A stretch of 5,653 nucleotides of DNA from the NCBI GenBank assembly GCA_019348365.1, contig JAHWJO010000333.1:1-5653 (forward strand). The letters run 5' to 3'. The notes beneath the pieces are model-generated. The model was given only the letters and a program-made list of their open reading frames with translations, was not told where the DNA came from and did not search any database. Positions 1 through 5,592 of this stretch are shown here, piece after piece (the stretch's first letter is position 1; each line of letters starts with the position of its first letter). Position numbers and translations under genes: made by a program. The stretch comes from Armatimonadota bacterium (GTDB lineage: Bacteria > Armatimonadota > DTGP01 > JAHWJO01).

Positions 1-61
1 TCCTCGTCGTCGAGTTCTACGTCCTCGTCCGCCAGCCGCGGGTCGGCCGCCGCCAGGACGC

Positions 62-89
62 GGGGGCAGGGGTGGGGGAACCGGGGGGG
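62..89 (+). other. G-run cluster (putative G-quadruplex 1)
   Basis: Four runs of at least four G (62-66, 69-72, 74-78, 83-89) are separated by loops of 2, 1 and 4 bases, which fits the canonical intramolecular G-quadruplex pattern. It lies opposite the coding strand of the broken hydrolase frame, where it reads as Pro-rich codons. Whether it folds or has a role is not shown by sequence alone. Confidence 0.5.
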
Positions 90-240
90 TTGGTCGTCCG
101 CCCGGTTTTTCCACCTGTTCTGCTCGGTTTTGGACTGGCCTTATAAGTGGACAGGGACCTGTTTGCGACCGTCCGGCGTGCTGGTCGCCAGGAGGGTCAT
201 GGTGCGCTGGATACTGGTCCCGAGCCGGGAAGAGTCTTTC

Positions 241-266
241 GGGGGTCCGGGGGTGGGGAAGGGGGG
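241..266 (+). other. G-run cluster (putative G-quadruplex 2)
   Basis: G runs at 241-245, 249-253, 255-258 and 261-266 have loops of 3, 1 and 2 bases, a canonical G-quadruplex pattern. On the minus strand this stretch encodes the Pro-rich linker after the putative signal peptide of the broken hydrolase (residues about 33-41), so the G strand would be the template strand of that gene. Confidence 0.5.
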
Positions 267-478
267 CTTCTCCGCCGCTCCGGAAGGGACGGAGCAGAAT
301 AAGCCGGAAAGTGAGAAGGACATGAGGGTTACAAGGGCTGAACGGGCGAGCGATGAGGGCATATCTCTAATTCTCCTTTACCCGTTCAGACAACGCAGCG
401 GGGGGAGGGGTTTCGGTAGATCATTCGGGCCGGGGGCCTTCACTGCTTCGGTAGTGGATCTGATAGGAAGGGAGTTCT

Positions 479-496
479 GGGTGGGAGGGAGGGGGG
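479..496 (+). other. G-run cluster (putative G-quadruplex 3, single-base loops)
   Basis: GGG (479-481), T, GGG (483-485), A, GGG (487-489), A, then six G (491-496). All three loops are one base, the arrangement generally associated with very stable parallel quadruplexes. It lies in non-coding DNA between the kinase gene and the broken hydrolase, immediately before dispersed repeat copy A. Confidence 0.55.
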
Positions 497-500
497 ATCT

Positions 501-555
501 CTCCCCCGGCCCCCCCGACGCGGGGAGGGGAGCCGAATTCCGTCATGGATCGATT
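501..555 (+). repeat. Dispersed palindromic repeat, copy A
   Basis: Bases 518-538 match the reverse complement of 3103-3123 exactly over 21 bases. The likeness continues to 555 with two single-base indels and one substitution, both copies ending in ggatcgatt. Upstream, 501-517 keeps the same C-rich character as copy B (ctctccc, C runs, then cgac). The C-rich arm 501-508 can pair with 521-527 to give an imperfect hairpin. It sits in the 280-base non-coding interval 363-642, where apart from the G-run cluster at 479-496 I see no gene. It looks like a REP- or MITE-like intergenic repeat, but no transposase or clear terminal repeat is visible. Confidence 0.6.
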
Positions 556-642
556 CCTCCCTCCTTTGATCCCTCTACTCTATCTGTACTCCTGACACTG
601 CTTCAAGGATGAGGGCGGTTCACCCATGCTGCAAGTTGGCTT

Positions 643-1536
643 TCAGGCTTTGGCGATTTTTTGGAAGACTCTCGTGGCTTCGGGACCCCATTCCCATCCG
701 ATGGCCTTGACGTACGCCCATTCCGCGATTCGGGCAGGGTCCAGACCGATGCAGGAGGCAAAACGGTCGATCTTCCCCCGGAGCGCCGAGACCGGATCGC
801 CCGTCCGAACGGCGGCATCGTACCGGTTGATCAGCCACTGCGCGAGGTCGTAGGCGGGGTCCCCCACGAGCGGCTTCGGGTCGATGACGAGCCAGGGTTC
901 CCGCTGTGACGCCAGGGCATTGCCGGGGTTAAAATCACCGTGCAGGAAGACTCGCTGCGATGCGCTTGCGGCGAGCTCCCGCCCCCGTTCGAGGACCGAA
1001 GCGGCTTCTTCGATGGAAACCCCCCCGAAGGCGGCGAGCTGCGGGAGGTCCTCGATCCATTCTTCGACGAGGTCCGCCAGCGTGAGGAATGGCGCTTCCG
1101 GGGGCGGCTCACGCCAGAGGCGCGGCAGGATTCCGGCGGCGACAGCGTCCCCCGCCGCCTCGTCGAGCGACCAGAGATCGTTGCCCGGAACGCACCGTTC
1201 CAGGAGCAGCGAGAAGCCGTCGTCGGAAGCGCGCAGGAGACGCGCTGCGCCCTGCCCGTTCATGAAACGGAGGGCGTCCGCCTCATAGCGCGCCTCGTCG
1301 TGGGGGATGCCGATCTTCAGGACCGCTTCACCGCCCCCCTCCAGCGTCACCGGAGCGACCCACGACACGCACCCGCCGTGATCGAACGCGGGGCCGACGC
1401 ACAATCCCCATTCGCGTTCGAGTTCGGCCACCCGACCGGGCAGCCGGCGCAGCCATTCGATGCCTTCCTCGCCGAATTCGTGAATCGACTGCTTCAGGCC
1501 GGCGGGGATGAAGAGGCTTGATCCGGTGCTCTCCAT
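643..1536 (-). CDS. Aminoglycoside/hydroxyurea phosphotransferase-family kinase
   Basis: This 297-residue protein has the APH-type kinase fold and most resembles the streptomycin 6-kinase/hydroxyurea-resistance branch (APH_6_hur). Visible motifs are the N-lobe ATP lysine in VLKIG (Lys74), the helix-C glutamate (Glu85), the hinge LLLERCVPG (about 110-118), the catalytic loop HGDFNPGN (199-206, Asp201 and Asn206) and the metal-binding IDPKPLVGDPAYDLAQWL (Asp219). All key residues are present and the length is normal, so it is probably active. Members phosphorylate aminoglycosides, hydroxyurea or unidentified small molecules; the substrate cannot be read from sequence, and many chromosomal members are not proven resistance genes. 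The ATG lies 12 bases after the argJ stop, with an AAAGGGGA ribosome site inside that gap, so it is probably cotranscribed and perhaps translationally coupled with argJ. Base use is like argJ, with no sign of recent transfer. Confidence 0.87.
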   Translation of the reverse strand: MESTGSSLFIPAGLKQSIHEFGEEGIEWLRRLPGRVAELEREWGLCVGPAFDHGGCVSWVAPVTLEGGGEAVLKIGIPHDEARYEADALRFMNGQGAARLLRASDDGFSLLLERCVPGNDLWSLDEAAGDAVAAGILPRLWREPPPEAPFLTLADLVEEWIEDLPQLAAFGGVSIEEAASVLERGRELAASASQRVFLHGDFNPGNALASQREPWLVIDPKPLVGDPAYDLAQWLINRYDAAVRTGDPVSALRGKIDRFASCIGLDPARIAEWAYVKAIGWEWGPEATRVFQKIAKA

Positions 1537-1548
1537 ACCGATCCCCTT

Positions 1549-2778
1549 TCAGGTGCGGTACTCGGCGTTGATCTTCACGTAGTCGTAGGAGAAGTCACAG
1601 GTGTAGGCGGAGACTCCCGCGTCGCCATCCTGCATCTCGAAGGTGACGAGTAATTCTTCCGTCTCCATCGCGCGGCTCACCGCTGCCTCGTCGTGCCCGG
1701 CGGGACGGCCATACTCAAAGACGGGATGCCCGGCGAGGGTGACGCGCAGCCGGTTGAGGTCGAGCGGGATGCCGGGGTTCCCGGCGGCCATCAGGATGCG
1801 TCCCCAGTTCGGGTCGTTGCCGAAGAAGGCCGTCTTCACGAGGTTGGAATTGGCGATGGCGAGCGCGAGCGCGCGGGCGTCGGACTCGGTGCGGGCGCCG
1901 GAGACCCGCACCTCCACGAGCTTCGTCGCGCCCTCGCCGTCGCGGGCGACCTGTCGCGCGAGGTCCACGCAGACGGCCTCCAGGGCGGCCTGGAAGCGGG
2001 CCAAATGATCGGGGTGGGACTCCAGCGGATCGCCGCCCGCCGCGCCGTTGGCGAAAAGGGCGACGGTGTCGTTCGTGCTCATGTCGCCGTCCACCGTAAG
2101 ACAGTTGAAGGAGCGGTTCGCGGCGGCGCGGAGGCAGCGTTCCAGGGCTTCGGGGTCGAGGGGCGCGTCAGTCGTCATGATCGCGAACATCGTGGCGACG
2201 TTCGGCTGGATCATTCCCACTCCCTTCGCCATCCCGCCGATCCGCACGGTCCTGCCGCCGATCTCGACCTCGAGGGCAACCTGTTTATCACGGGTGTCGG
2301 TGGTCATGATAGCGCGGGCGGCGTCCGGCCCGCCCTCCGGGCTCAGCGACTCCACTGCCTCGTCGATCCCGGCGCGGACCTTCTCCATCGGGAGGAACGT
2401 GCCGATGACCCCGGTGGACCCGACGAGCCATTGGTCCTCCGGGATGCCCAGGCCCTCCGCCGCGAGCCGGGCCATCTCGTAAGCGTCCTGCAATCCGCGC
2501 TCGCCGGTGGCGCAGTTCGCGCACCCGCTGTTCGCGACGAACCCCCGCACCTGCCGGGATGCGGCGTGCTCCATGCTGACGAGCACCGGCGCGGCTTTCA
2601 CCGCGTTGGTGGTGAAGAGGGCGCAGGAAACGGCCTCTGTCATGCTCGCCAGCAGCGCGAGGTCCGGTCCCTTCGTTTTGATGCCGCAACGGACTCCCGC
2701 CGCCCGGAATCCGCGCGGGGCCGTCGTCGCGCCGTCGATCCAGGTCATGCCGGGGGGGGCGGGGAGTCGCGTTTTCAT
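1549..2778 (-). CDS. argJ: ArgJ, glutamate N-acetyltransferase / ornithine acetyltransferase
   Basis: A full-length 409-residue ArgJ. It moves the acetyl group from N-acetylornithine to glutamate in the cyclic arginine pathway (EC 2.3.1.35) and in many species also uses acetyl-CoA (EC 2.3.1.1); which applies here cannot be told. The precursor cleaves itself into two chains at Ala-Thr in the GGMAKGVGMIQPNVATM motif (181-197), placing Thr196 as the nucleophile of the beta chain. Other family blocks are CALFTTN (52-58), NSGCANCATG (83-92), the oxyanion-region STGVIG (121-126), DGDMSTNDT (230-238), GNDPNWGRI (about 320-328) and the C-terminal CDFSYDYVKINAEYRT. The start has a near-ideal AAGGAGG (2790-2784), five bases upstream. 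No other arg gene is in the window. The kinase gene follows at 12 bases. An 8-base tandem array lies just upstream of the ribosome site. Confidence 0.97.
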   Translation of the reverse strand: MKTRLPAPPGMTWIDGATTAPRGFRAAGVRCGIKTKGPDLALLASMTEAVSCALFTTNAVKAAPVLVSMEHAASRQVRGFVANSGCANCATGERGLQDAYEMARLAAEGLGIPEDQWLVGSTGVIGTFLPMEKVRAGIDEAVESLSPEGGPDAARAIMTTDTRDKQVALEVEIGGRTVRIGGMAKGVGMIQPNVATMFAIMTTDAPLDPEALERCLRAAANRSFNCLTVDGDMSTNDTVALFANGAAGGDPLESHPDHLARFQAALEAVCVDLARQVARDGEGATKLVEVRVSGARTESDARALALAIANSNLVKTAFFGNDPNWGRILMAAGNPGIPLDLNRLRVTLAGHPVFEYGRPAGHDEAAVSRAMETEELLVTFEMQDGDAGVSAYTCDFSYDYVKINAEYRT

Positions 2779-2797
2779 GTCGGCCTCCTTGAAGTGG

Positions 2798-2893
2798 GTG
2801 CGTTGGTGAATTAGTGCGTTGGTGAATTGGTGAGTTGGGAAGTTAAGAAAATGGGGAGTCAGGATGTTGGGAAATTCGGGAGTTGGGGAGTCA
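2798..2893. repeat. Degenerate 8-base tandem array (12 units) upstream of argJ
   Basis: The plus strand reads as twelve successive octamers: gtgcgttg, gtgaatta, gtgcgttg, gtgaattg, gtgagttg, ggaagtta, agaaaatg, gggagtca, ggatgttg, ggaaattc, gggagttg, gggagtca. The consensus is about GKGAGTTG. The first two 16-base pairs (2798-2813 and 2814-2829) differ at one base, and divergence grows away from argJ. On the argJ sense strand this is CAACTCMC-like. The array ends seven bases before the argJ Shine-Dalgarno, so it is either in the leader or overlaps the promoter. The remaining 2894-3085 holds no gene I can support, only a short direct repeat (tggaatcg twice, 2901-2918) and the palindrome ggcgcgcc near 2949. 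Confidence 0.75.
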
Positions 2894-3085
2894 GGCCAGG
2901 TGGAATCGTTTGGAATCGAGCGGGAGGTGAAACCGTATCTAACAATTGGCGCGCCGGTGAACGGAGATGCAAATTCGCTGCTTGGCCTCGCCTGTATCCC
3001 CTGAGAGGAGCTGGGTAGAGCGATATGGGTAGGGGTTCAATGTAGAAGGAGAGGCCAAAGTAAGAGGTAGGTTCAAAATGGAATT

Positions 3086-3143
3086 AATCGATCCGTGAAC
3101 GGATTCGGCTCCCCTCCCCGCGTACTGATTTGTCGGGGAGGGG
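3086..3143 (-). repeat. Dispersed palindromic repeat, copy B, with perfect 10-bp hairpin
   Basis: This is the inverted partner of the copy at 501-555: 3103-3123 is identical in reverse complement to 518-538, and similarity continues to 3086. Here the C-rich and G-rich arms are perfectly paired: cccctccccg (3111-3120) with cggggagggg (3134-3143), with a 13-base loop. No T run follows on either strand, so a terminator is not the obvious role. It lies between the nitronate monooxygenase gene and argJ, both read leftwards. Repeats of this shape in intergenic DNA are usually REP-like, but family membership needs the rest of the genome. Confidence 0.6.
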
Positions 3144-3185
3144 TTGGGAGAGAGGTTCACCCCTCCCTTCTACCGAGAACCTCCG

Positions 3186-3213
3186 TCCCATCGGCTCCCC
3201 TCTCCGATAGGGA
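3186..3213 (-). terminator. Hairpin after the nitronate monooxygenase gene, possible terminator
   Basis: Arms tcccatcgg (3186-3194) and ccgat-a-ggga (3204-3213) pair over nine base pairs with one bulged A at 3209 and a nine-base loop. It starts 12 bases beyond the stop codon of the leftward flavoenzyme gene, the usual place for a terminator, but lacks a T run, so intrinsic termination would be weak. The minus strand also contains gaggggagccga, the core of the dispersed repeat, so it may be a decayed third copy. Confidence 0.35.
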
Positions 3214-3224
3214 TCATCCCCCGG

Positions 3225-4196
3225 CTAGCGGATGACCTGTCGGGGGCGTTCCCGCAGAATCCGCTCCGCCTCTTCCACGATGGAGCGAAGGATCTCCCCG
3301 GCGGGGCGAATGTCGTGGATGAGGCCGGCGGCGTTGCCCGCCCGCACCGGCGCGACCCGCGTATCCCCCGCCTGAATGGACGCGCCGATTCGCCCGGCCA
3401 GCTCCTCCCGATTCCGTACCACTTCATCGTTTCGCCCGTGCCACTCGTCCGTATAGTCGTTCCGCAACACGCGGTCGCCGACGGTGGGAGGGAAGGGGGC
3501 CTGCGTTGCGAGGTCGTAGACGCGAGTGAGGACGGTGTCGTCGGTCCCGGCTTCCACCACGCGGGATTTTGCCCACGGTGCGCTCAGGGCTTCCGCGCTC
3601 GCGACGAACCGGGTGCCGATCCATGCCCCCTCCGCCCCAAGCATGAGCGCGGCAGCCAGACCCCGTCCGTCGGCGATGCCCCCGGCGGCCACGACGGGTA
3701 TCCCCTCCGCTGCATCGATCACGGCGGGGAGGAAGGGCAGGAGGCCGCTGTACCCCGTGTGACCGCCCGCTTCGGTGCCCTGCGCCGCAATGAGGTCCAC
3801 CCCGGCGTGGGCGGCGATGCGCGCCTGAGCGACGGTCTGCACCTGCGCGAACACCTTCACCCCGGCGTCATGCGCCGCCTGCACCCAGGGCGTGGGATCG
3901 GCGAACGAGTGGGCGAGGGCCGCAACGCCCTCGTCCAGCGCGACTCGGACCAGCGCATCCAGGCCAGGAGCGGAAGAGATAAACCCGACGCCGAACGGGC
4001 GGTCCGTGCGCGCTTTCGCGGCGCGGATCATGGCGCACAGGGCGTCGGGGCCGTCGGGGGTGGTGCCACCGATCATCCCGAAGCCACCCGCTTCCGACAC
4101 CGCCGCCGCCAGCTCGCCTCCCGCCGCTCCGGCCATCGGCGCACCGAGGATCGGATGGGCCACCTTCAAACGATCACAGATACGGGTGTGCAGCAT
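3225..4196 (-). CDS. Nitronate monooxygenase-like FMN oxidoreductase
   Basis: A 323-residue cytoplasmic TIM-barrel flavoprotein of the nitronate monooxygenase (2-nitropropane dioxygenase)/FabK group. Such enzymes bind FMN and oxidise alkyl nitronates; relatives reduce enoyl-ACP or quinones. Visible motifs are PILGAPMAG at the first strand (15-23), FAQVQT (116-121), AAQGTEAGGHTG (137-148, His146 being the family's catalytic base), PVVAAGGIADGRG (167-179), then GAEGAWIGTRF (187-197), which forms the FMN phosphate site, and a C-terminal GNAAGLIHDIRPAGEIL. The frame is open to an ATG at 4319, but the ATG at 4196 is chosen: it has GGAGG eight bases upstream (4209-4205), and the first 41 residues of the long form do not resemble the family. 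Nitronate oxidation versus another flavin reaction cannot be settled here. It stands alone, 446 bases upstream of argJ and divergent from the gene at 4486. Confidence 0.92.
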   Translation of the reverse strand: MLHTRICDRLKVAHPILGAPMAGAAGGELAAAVSEAGGFGMIGGTTPDGPDALCAMIRAAKARTDRPFGVGFISSAPGLDALVRVALDEGVAALAHSFADPTPWVQAAHDAGVKVFAQVQTVAQARIAAHAGVDLIAAQGTEAGGHTGYSGLLPFLPAVIDAAEGIPVVAAGGIADGRGLAAALMLGAEGAWIGTRFVASAEALSAPWAKSRVVEAGTDDTVLTRVYDLATQAPFPPTVGDRVLRNDYTDEWHGRNDEVVRNREELAGRIGASIQAGDTRVAPVRAGNAAGLIHDIRPAGEILRSIVEEAERILRERPRQVIR

Positions 4197-4214
4197 GGGG
4201 CGCTCCTCCAGGAG

Positions 4215-4232
4215 GGATCGGTGAAACGATCC
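4215..4232. promoter_or_regulatory. Perfect inverted repeat upstream of the flavoenzyme gene, possible operator or leader hairpin
   Basis: ggatcg (4215-4220) and cgatcc (4227-4232) form a perfect 6+6 inverted repeat around gtgaaa. It lies five bases beyond the ribosome site of the leftward gene starting at 4196. Either a dimeric repressor site or a 5'-leader hairpin would fit. No regulator gene is adjacent, so the role is inferred from position only. Confidence 0.3.
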
Positions 4233-4251
4233 TTGATGTGAAGGCTCACGA

Positions 4252-4268
4252 GAGAGGGACTCCCTCTC
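4252..4268. other. Perfect 7-bp hairpin in the divergent intergenic region
   Basis: gagaggg (4252-4258) pairs with ccctctc (4262-4268) around a three-base loop, act. It is about 56 bases upstream of the flavoenzyme start and within the divergent region 4197-4485. No T run follows. It could be part of the flavoenzyme leader or a binding site. Confidence 0.3.
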
Positions 4269-4425
4269 CTGAGGATGGCAGGGATATGACGGCGATACCC
4301 CCAGTAATTGCGGGTTCATGGAGATCCTTCTGCCGATTTTCCGATCTTCCCACTTTCGGACCTTGAATCGCCCGTTAGTTCTCTCTCCAGGGGTTCGTAT
4401 GAGAGGAAAACGAATCGATGATCGC

Positions 4426-4458
4426 GGGTCACTCGCTCTTGCGAGGAATAGACGACCC
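4426..4458 (+). promoter_or_regulatory. Nested stem-loop just upstream of the exported-protein gene
   Basis: An outer stem gggtc (4426-4430) with gaccc (4454-4458) encloses an inner perfect stem ctcgc (4432-4436) with gcgag (4441-4445), loop tctt. It ends 27 bases before the ATG at 4486 and 16 bases before the GGAGG ribosome site (4475-4479). It could be a leader structure or an operator; I could not place a convincing -35/-10 pair relative to it. Confidence 0.3.
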
Positions 4459-4485
4459 CGGAACGTTTAGGGTTGGAGGCCGGAG

Positions 4486-5316
4486 ATGAGCGCTGGTTTC
4501 AAGATACACCTTATTATGGGGCTGTTAGGGGCCTTTGGGACTCTTCATGGGATACAGGCGGTGGCATCTTCTCCCCCCTCGCTGCAAGACGAGACCTCGG
4601 TACGGCGTGTCTCCCTCTCCCTCCCTGCTGCGCGCACCCGGCTCCCCCTCCCGAAGGAATCGCTGTCGCCCTACTTCGAGGCCAATAAGGGGCAGGCGGA
4701 GAAGTCGGCGCGGTTCGTTTCGCGGGGGAACGGGTACCGGCTCTCCCTGACCCGCCAGGGAGCGGTGCTGGACCTTACGGACGCAGTCGAGGAGACCGGC
4801 GGCAACGTGCCGGAGGGGGCTTCTCCCCGGAACAGCCGAATTCGAATGATACTATTGGAGGGGAACACCCGACCGGCGATCCGGGGAATCTGGAAGCAAA
4901 AGGGAACGGCGAGCGGCCCCGACCTCCATGACCCGAAGAAGGTACGAAAGAATATCCCCACCTTCAAAAAAGTGCTGTATGAGCGCGTTTACCCCGGCAT
5001 CAACCTGGTCTTCCACGGGAATCCCGCCCGGCTCGACTACGATTTCGTGGTGTACCCCCGCGCGAACCCGGATCGGATCCGCATCGCGTTCGAGGGGGCG
5101 GACCGGATCGAGCTGGACGCGGGTGAGAACCTCCTTCTCTCCTCGGCGGGAGGGGGTCTCCGGCAACAACGGCCTGTGCTCTATCAGGTCATCGGTGGGG
5201 AGCGGCGGGAAATCTCCGGAGGATATTATCTGGACGAGGACAGCGCGCTGCGGTTCCGGGTGGGCGAGTATGATCCCATGTATCCGTTGGTGATCACACG
5301 GTCCGGGGGAGAATAA
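4486..5316 (+). CDS. Exported protein with a stand-alone DUF7948-type domain (SBBP-protein N-terminal domain)
   Basis: A 276-residue protein with a probable signal peptide: Lys6, hydrophobic 8-20, likely cleavage after Ala-Val-Ala (25-27). Residues about 62-271 match, from memory, the domain (DUF7948) at the N-terminus of large secreted SBBP/beta-propeller proteins: PYFEANKGQ (62-70), RFVSRGNGYRLSL (76-88), NIPTFKKVLYERVYPGINLVFHGN (156-179), LDYDFVVYPRANPDRIRIAFEGAD (183-206), RQQRPVLYQ (226-234) and VGEYDPMYPLVI (259-270). In the usual proteins the next residues are about DPVLSYSTYLGG, starting the propeller repeats. Here TRSGGE and a stop follow, and no frame downstream shows the repeats. 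The segment before NIPTF is also unusual: the common 'NYF.GNDP.KW' appears as GPDLHDPKKV. GGAGG lies six bases before the ATG. Molecular function is unknown. It may be a truncated relic or a genuine short exported form. Confidence 0.82.
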   Translation: MSAGFKIHLIMGLLGAFGTLHGIQAVASSPPSLQDETSVRRVSLSLPAARTRLPLPKESLSPYFEANKGQAEKSARFVSRGNGYRLSLTRQGAVLDLTDAVEETGGNVPEGASPRNSRIRMILLEGNTRPAIRGIWKQKGTASGPDLHDPKKVRKNIPTFKKVLYERVYPGINLVFHGNPARLDYDFVVYPRANPDRIRIAFEGADRIELDAGENLLLSSAGGGLRQQRPVLYQVIGGERREISGGYYLDEDSALRFRVGEYDPMYPLVITRSGGE

Positions 5317-5553
5317 CGTCGGGAAATGAACGGATACGGAAAAGCACCATGCGCGAGCGTCACCTCGCCGGTAAATCGAACGTCTCAGGGGCGATCCGGA
5401 TGCATGCCCCGTCCAATCCGGACTTGAGCAGGTAATCCTACCCATCACAAAGAGTTGCCGATCACGAATCCCATGACGGTTGAAGGTGGACATGGCCTCG
5501 CTTAAGTTTTATGAGTGAAGGGGATGGGAGTTCCTGTGGAGCCTTCCATGAGA
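5317..5553. other. Non-coding interval after the exported-protein gene
   Basis: I see no supportable gene here. Short features are an imperfect stem ggggc (5388-5392) with gcccc (5406-5410) containing the palindrome atccggat, a second tccgga at 5417-5422, and ttgaag (5480-5485) 17 bases before taagtt (5503-5508), which resembles a promoter only weakly. An untranslated trailer up to the terminator at 5554, or a small RNA, would both fit. Confidence 0.4.
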
Positions 5554-5592
5554 AAAGGCAGGGGATGACGTTCCCCTGCCTTTACGTTTTCC
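5554..5592. terminator. Strong intrinsic terminator, probably bidirectional
   Basis: A perfect 12-bp stem, aaaggcagggga (5554-5565) with its complement at 5572-5583, has a six-base loop, tgacgt. The plus strand continues tttacgttttcc, and the A run at 5553-5556 supplies T's on the minus strand, so it could stop transcription from either side. It is 238 bases beyond the stop of the gene at 4486. It may therefore end that transcript after a long trailer, or serve a leftward gene beyond the right edge. Confidence 0.8.

Larger units (their letters stand above)
3..362 (-). pseudogene. Probable broken SGNH/GDSL-type secreted hydrolase, 5' part, runs off left edge
   Basis: An ATG at 362 follows a good Shine-Dalgarno (AAAGGAGAA, 379-371, GGAG ending 10 bases before the start). 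The frame runs 73 codons to TAA at 143-141. The first 30 residues look like a signal peptide: Arg7, a hydrophobic stretch at about 8-25, then Ser-Gly-Ala-Ala. Residues 53-64 (RTMTLLATSTPD) resemble, from memory, the stretch before the catalytic block in a family of SGNH-like proteins that continues 'FYGQSITEQ.WW...DL..RFPHA'. Directly after the stop the same frame reads GQSKTEQNRW and then ADDQPPRFPHP, so the stop sits where the family has Tyr; TAT or TAC to TAA is a single-base change. The frame stays open to the window edge, but the likeness I recognise ends after RFPHP. The Ser of GQS would be the nucleophile. The family assignment is from memory. Alternatives are a real 73-residue secreted peptide or a sequencing error. 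Confidence 0.5.

Noticed and set aside
3..146. Plus-strand end of a gene from beyond the left edge (LVVEFYVLVRQP..., stop at 144-146)
   Set aside because: The first 20 codons look coding-like, but the minus strand in the same codon register gives the GQSKTEQ/RFPH resemblance, and the plus translation then turns into Gly/Val-rich sequence. Kept only as an alternative.
130..612. 160-residue plus-strand frame, open back to base 1
   Set aside because: No ribosome site and low-complexity Gly/Arg/Pro-rich translation. It crosses the dispersed repeat and G-run clusters, and the family-like minus-strand frame better explains the left part.
940..1521. 193-residue plus-strand frame
   Set aside because: Antisense shadow of the APH-family kinase gene.
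643..1536. Recently acquired antibiotic-resistance cassette
   Set aside because: No integron, insertion sequence or compositional shift; base use matches argJ and the gene sits in a tight pair with it.
1693..2814. 373-residue plus-strand frame
   Set aside because: Antisense shadow of argJ; no family motifs and typical Gly/Arg/His-rich shadow composition.
2939..3160. 73-residue minus-strand frame upstream of argJ
   Set aside because: It is built from the dispersed repeat copy B and adjacent non-coding DNA; no ribosome site of note.
4205..4215. CCTCC-A-GGAGG self-complementarity at the flavoenzyme ribosome site, a possible occluding hairpin
   Set aside because: Loop of one to three bases and a stem of four to five pairs; too weak to claim as a switch.
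3144..4241. 365-residue plus-strand frame
   Set aside because: Antisense shadow of the nitronate monooxygenase gene, whose motifs are clear on the minus strand.
4197..4319. N-terminal extension of the flavoenzyme from an ATG at 4319
   Set aside because: The extra 41 residues do not resemble the family, which starts close to the first barrel strand, and the strong GGAGG precedes the ATG at 4196.
4852..5493. 213-residue minus-strand frame
   Set aside because: Shadow of the exported DUF7948-type gene; no ribosome site and no recognised motif.
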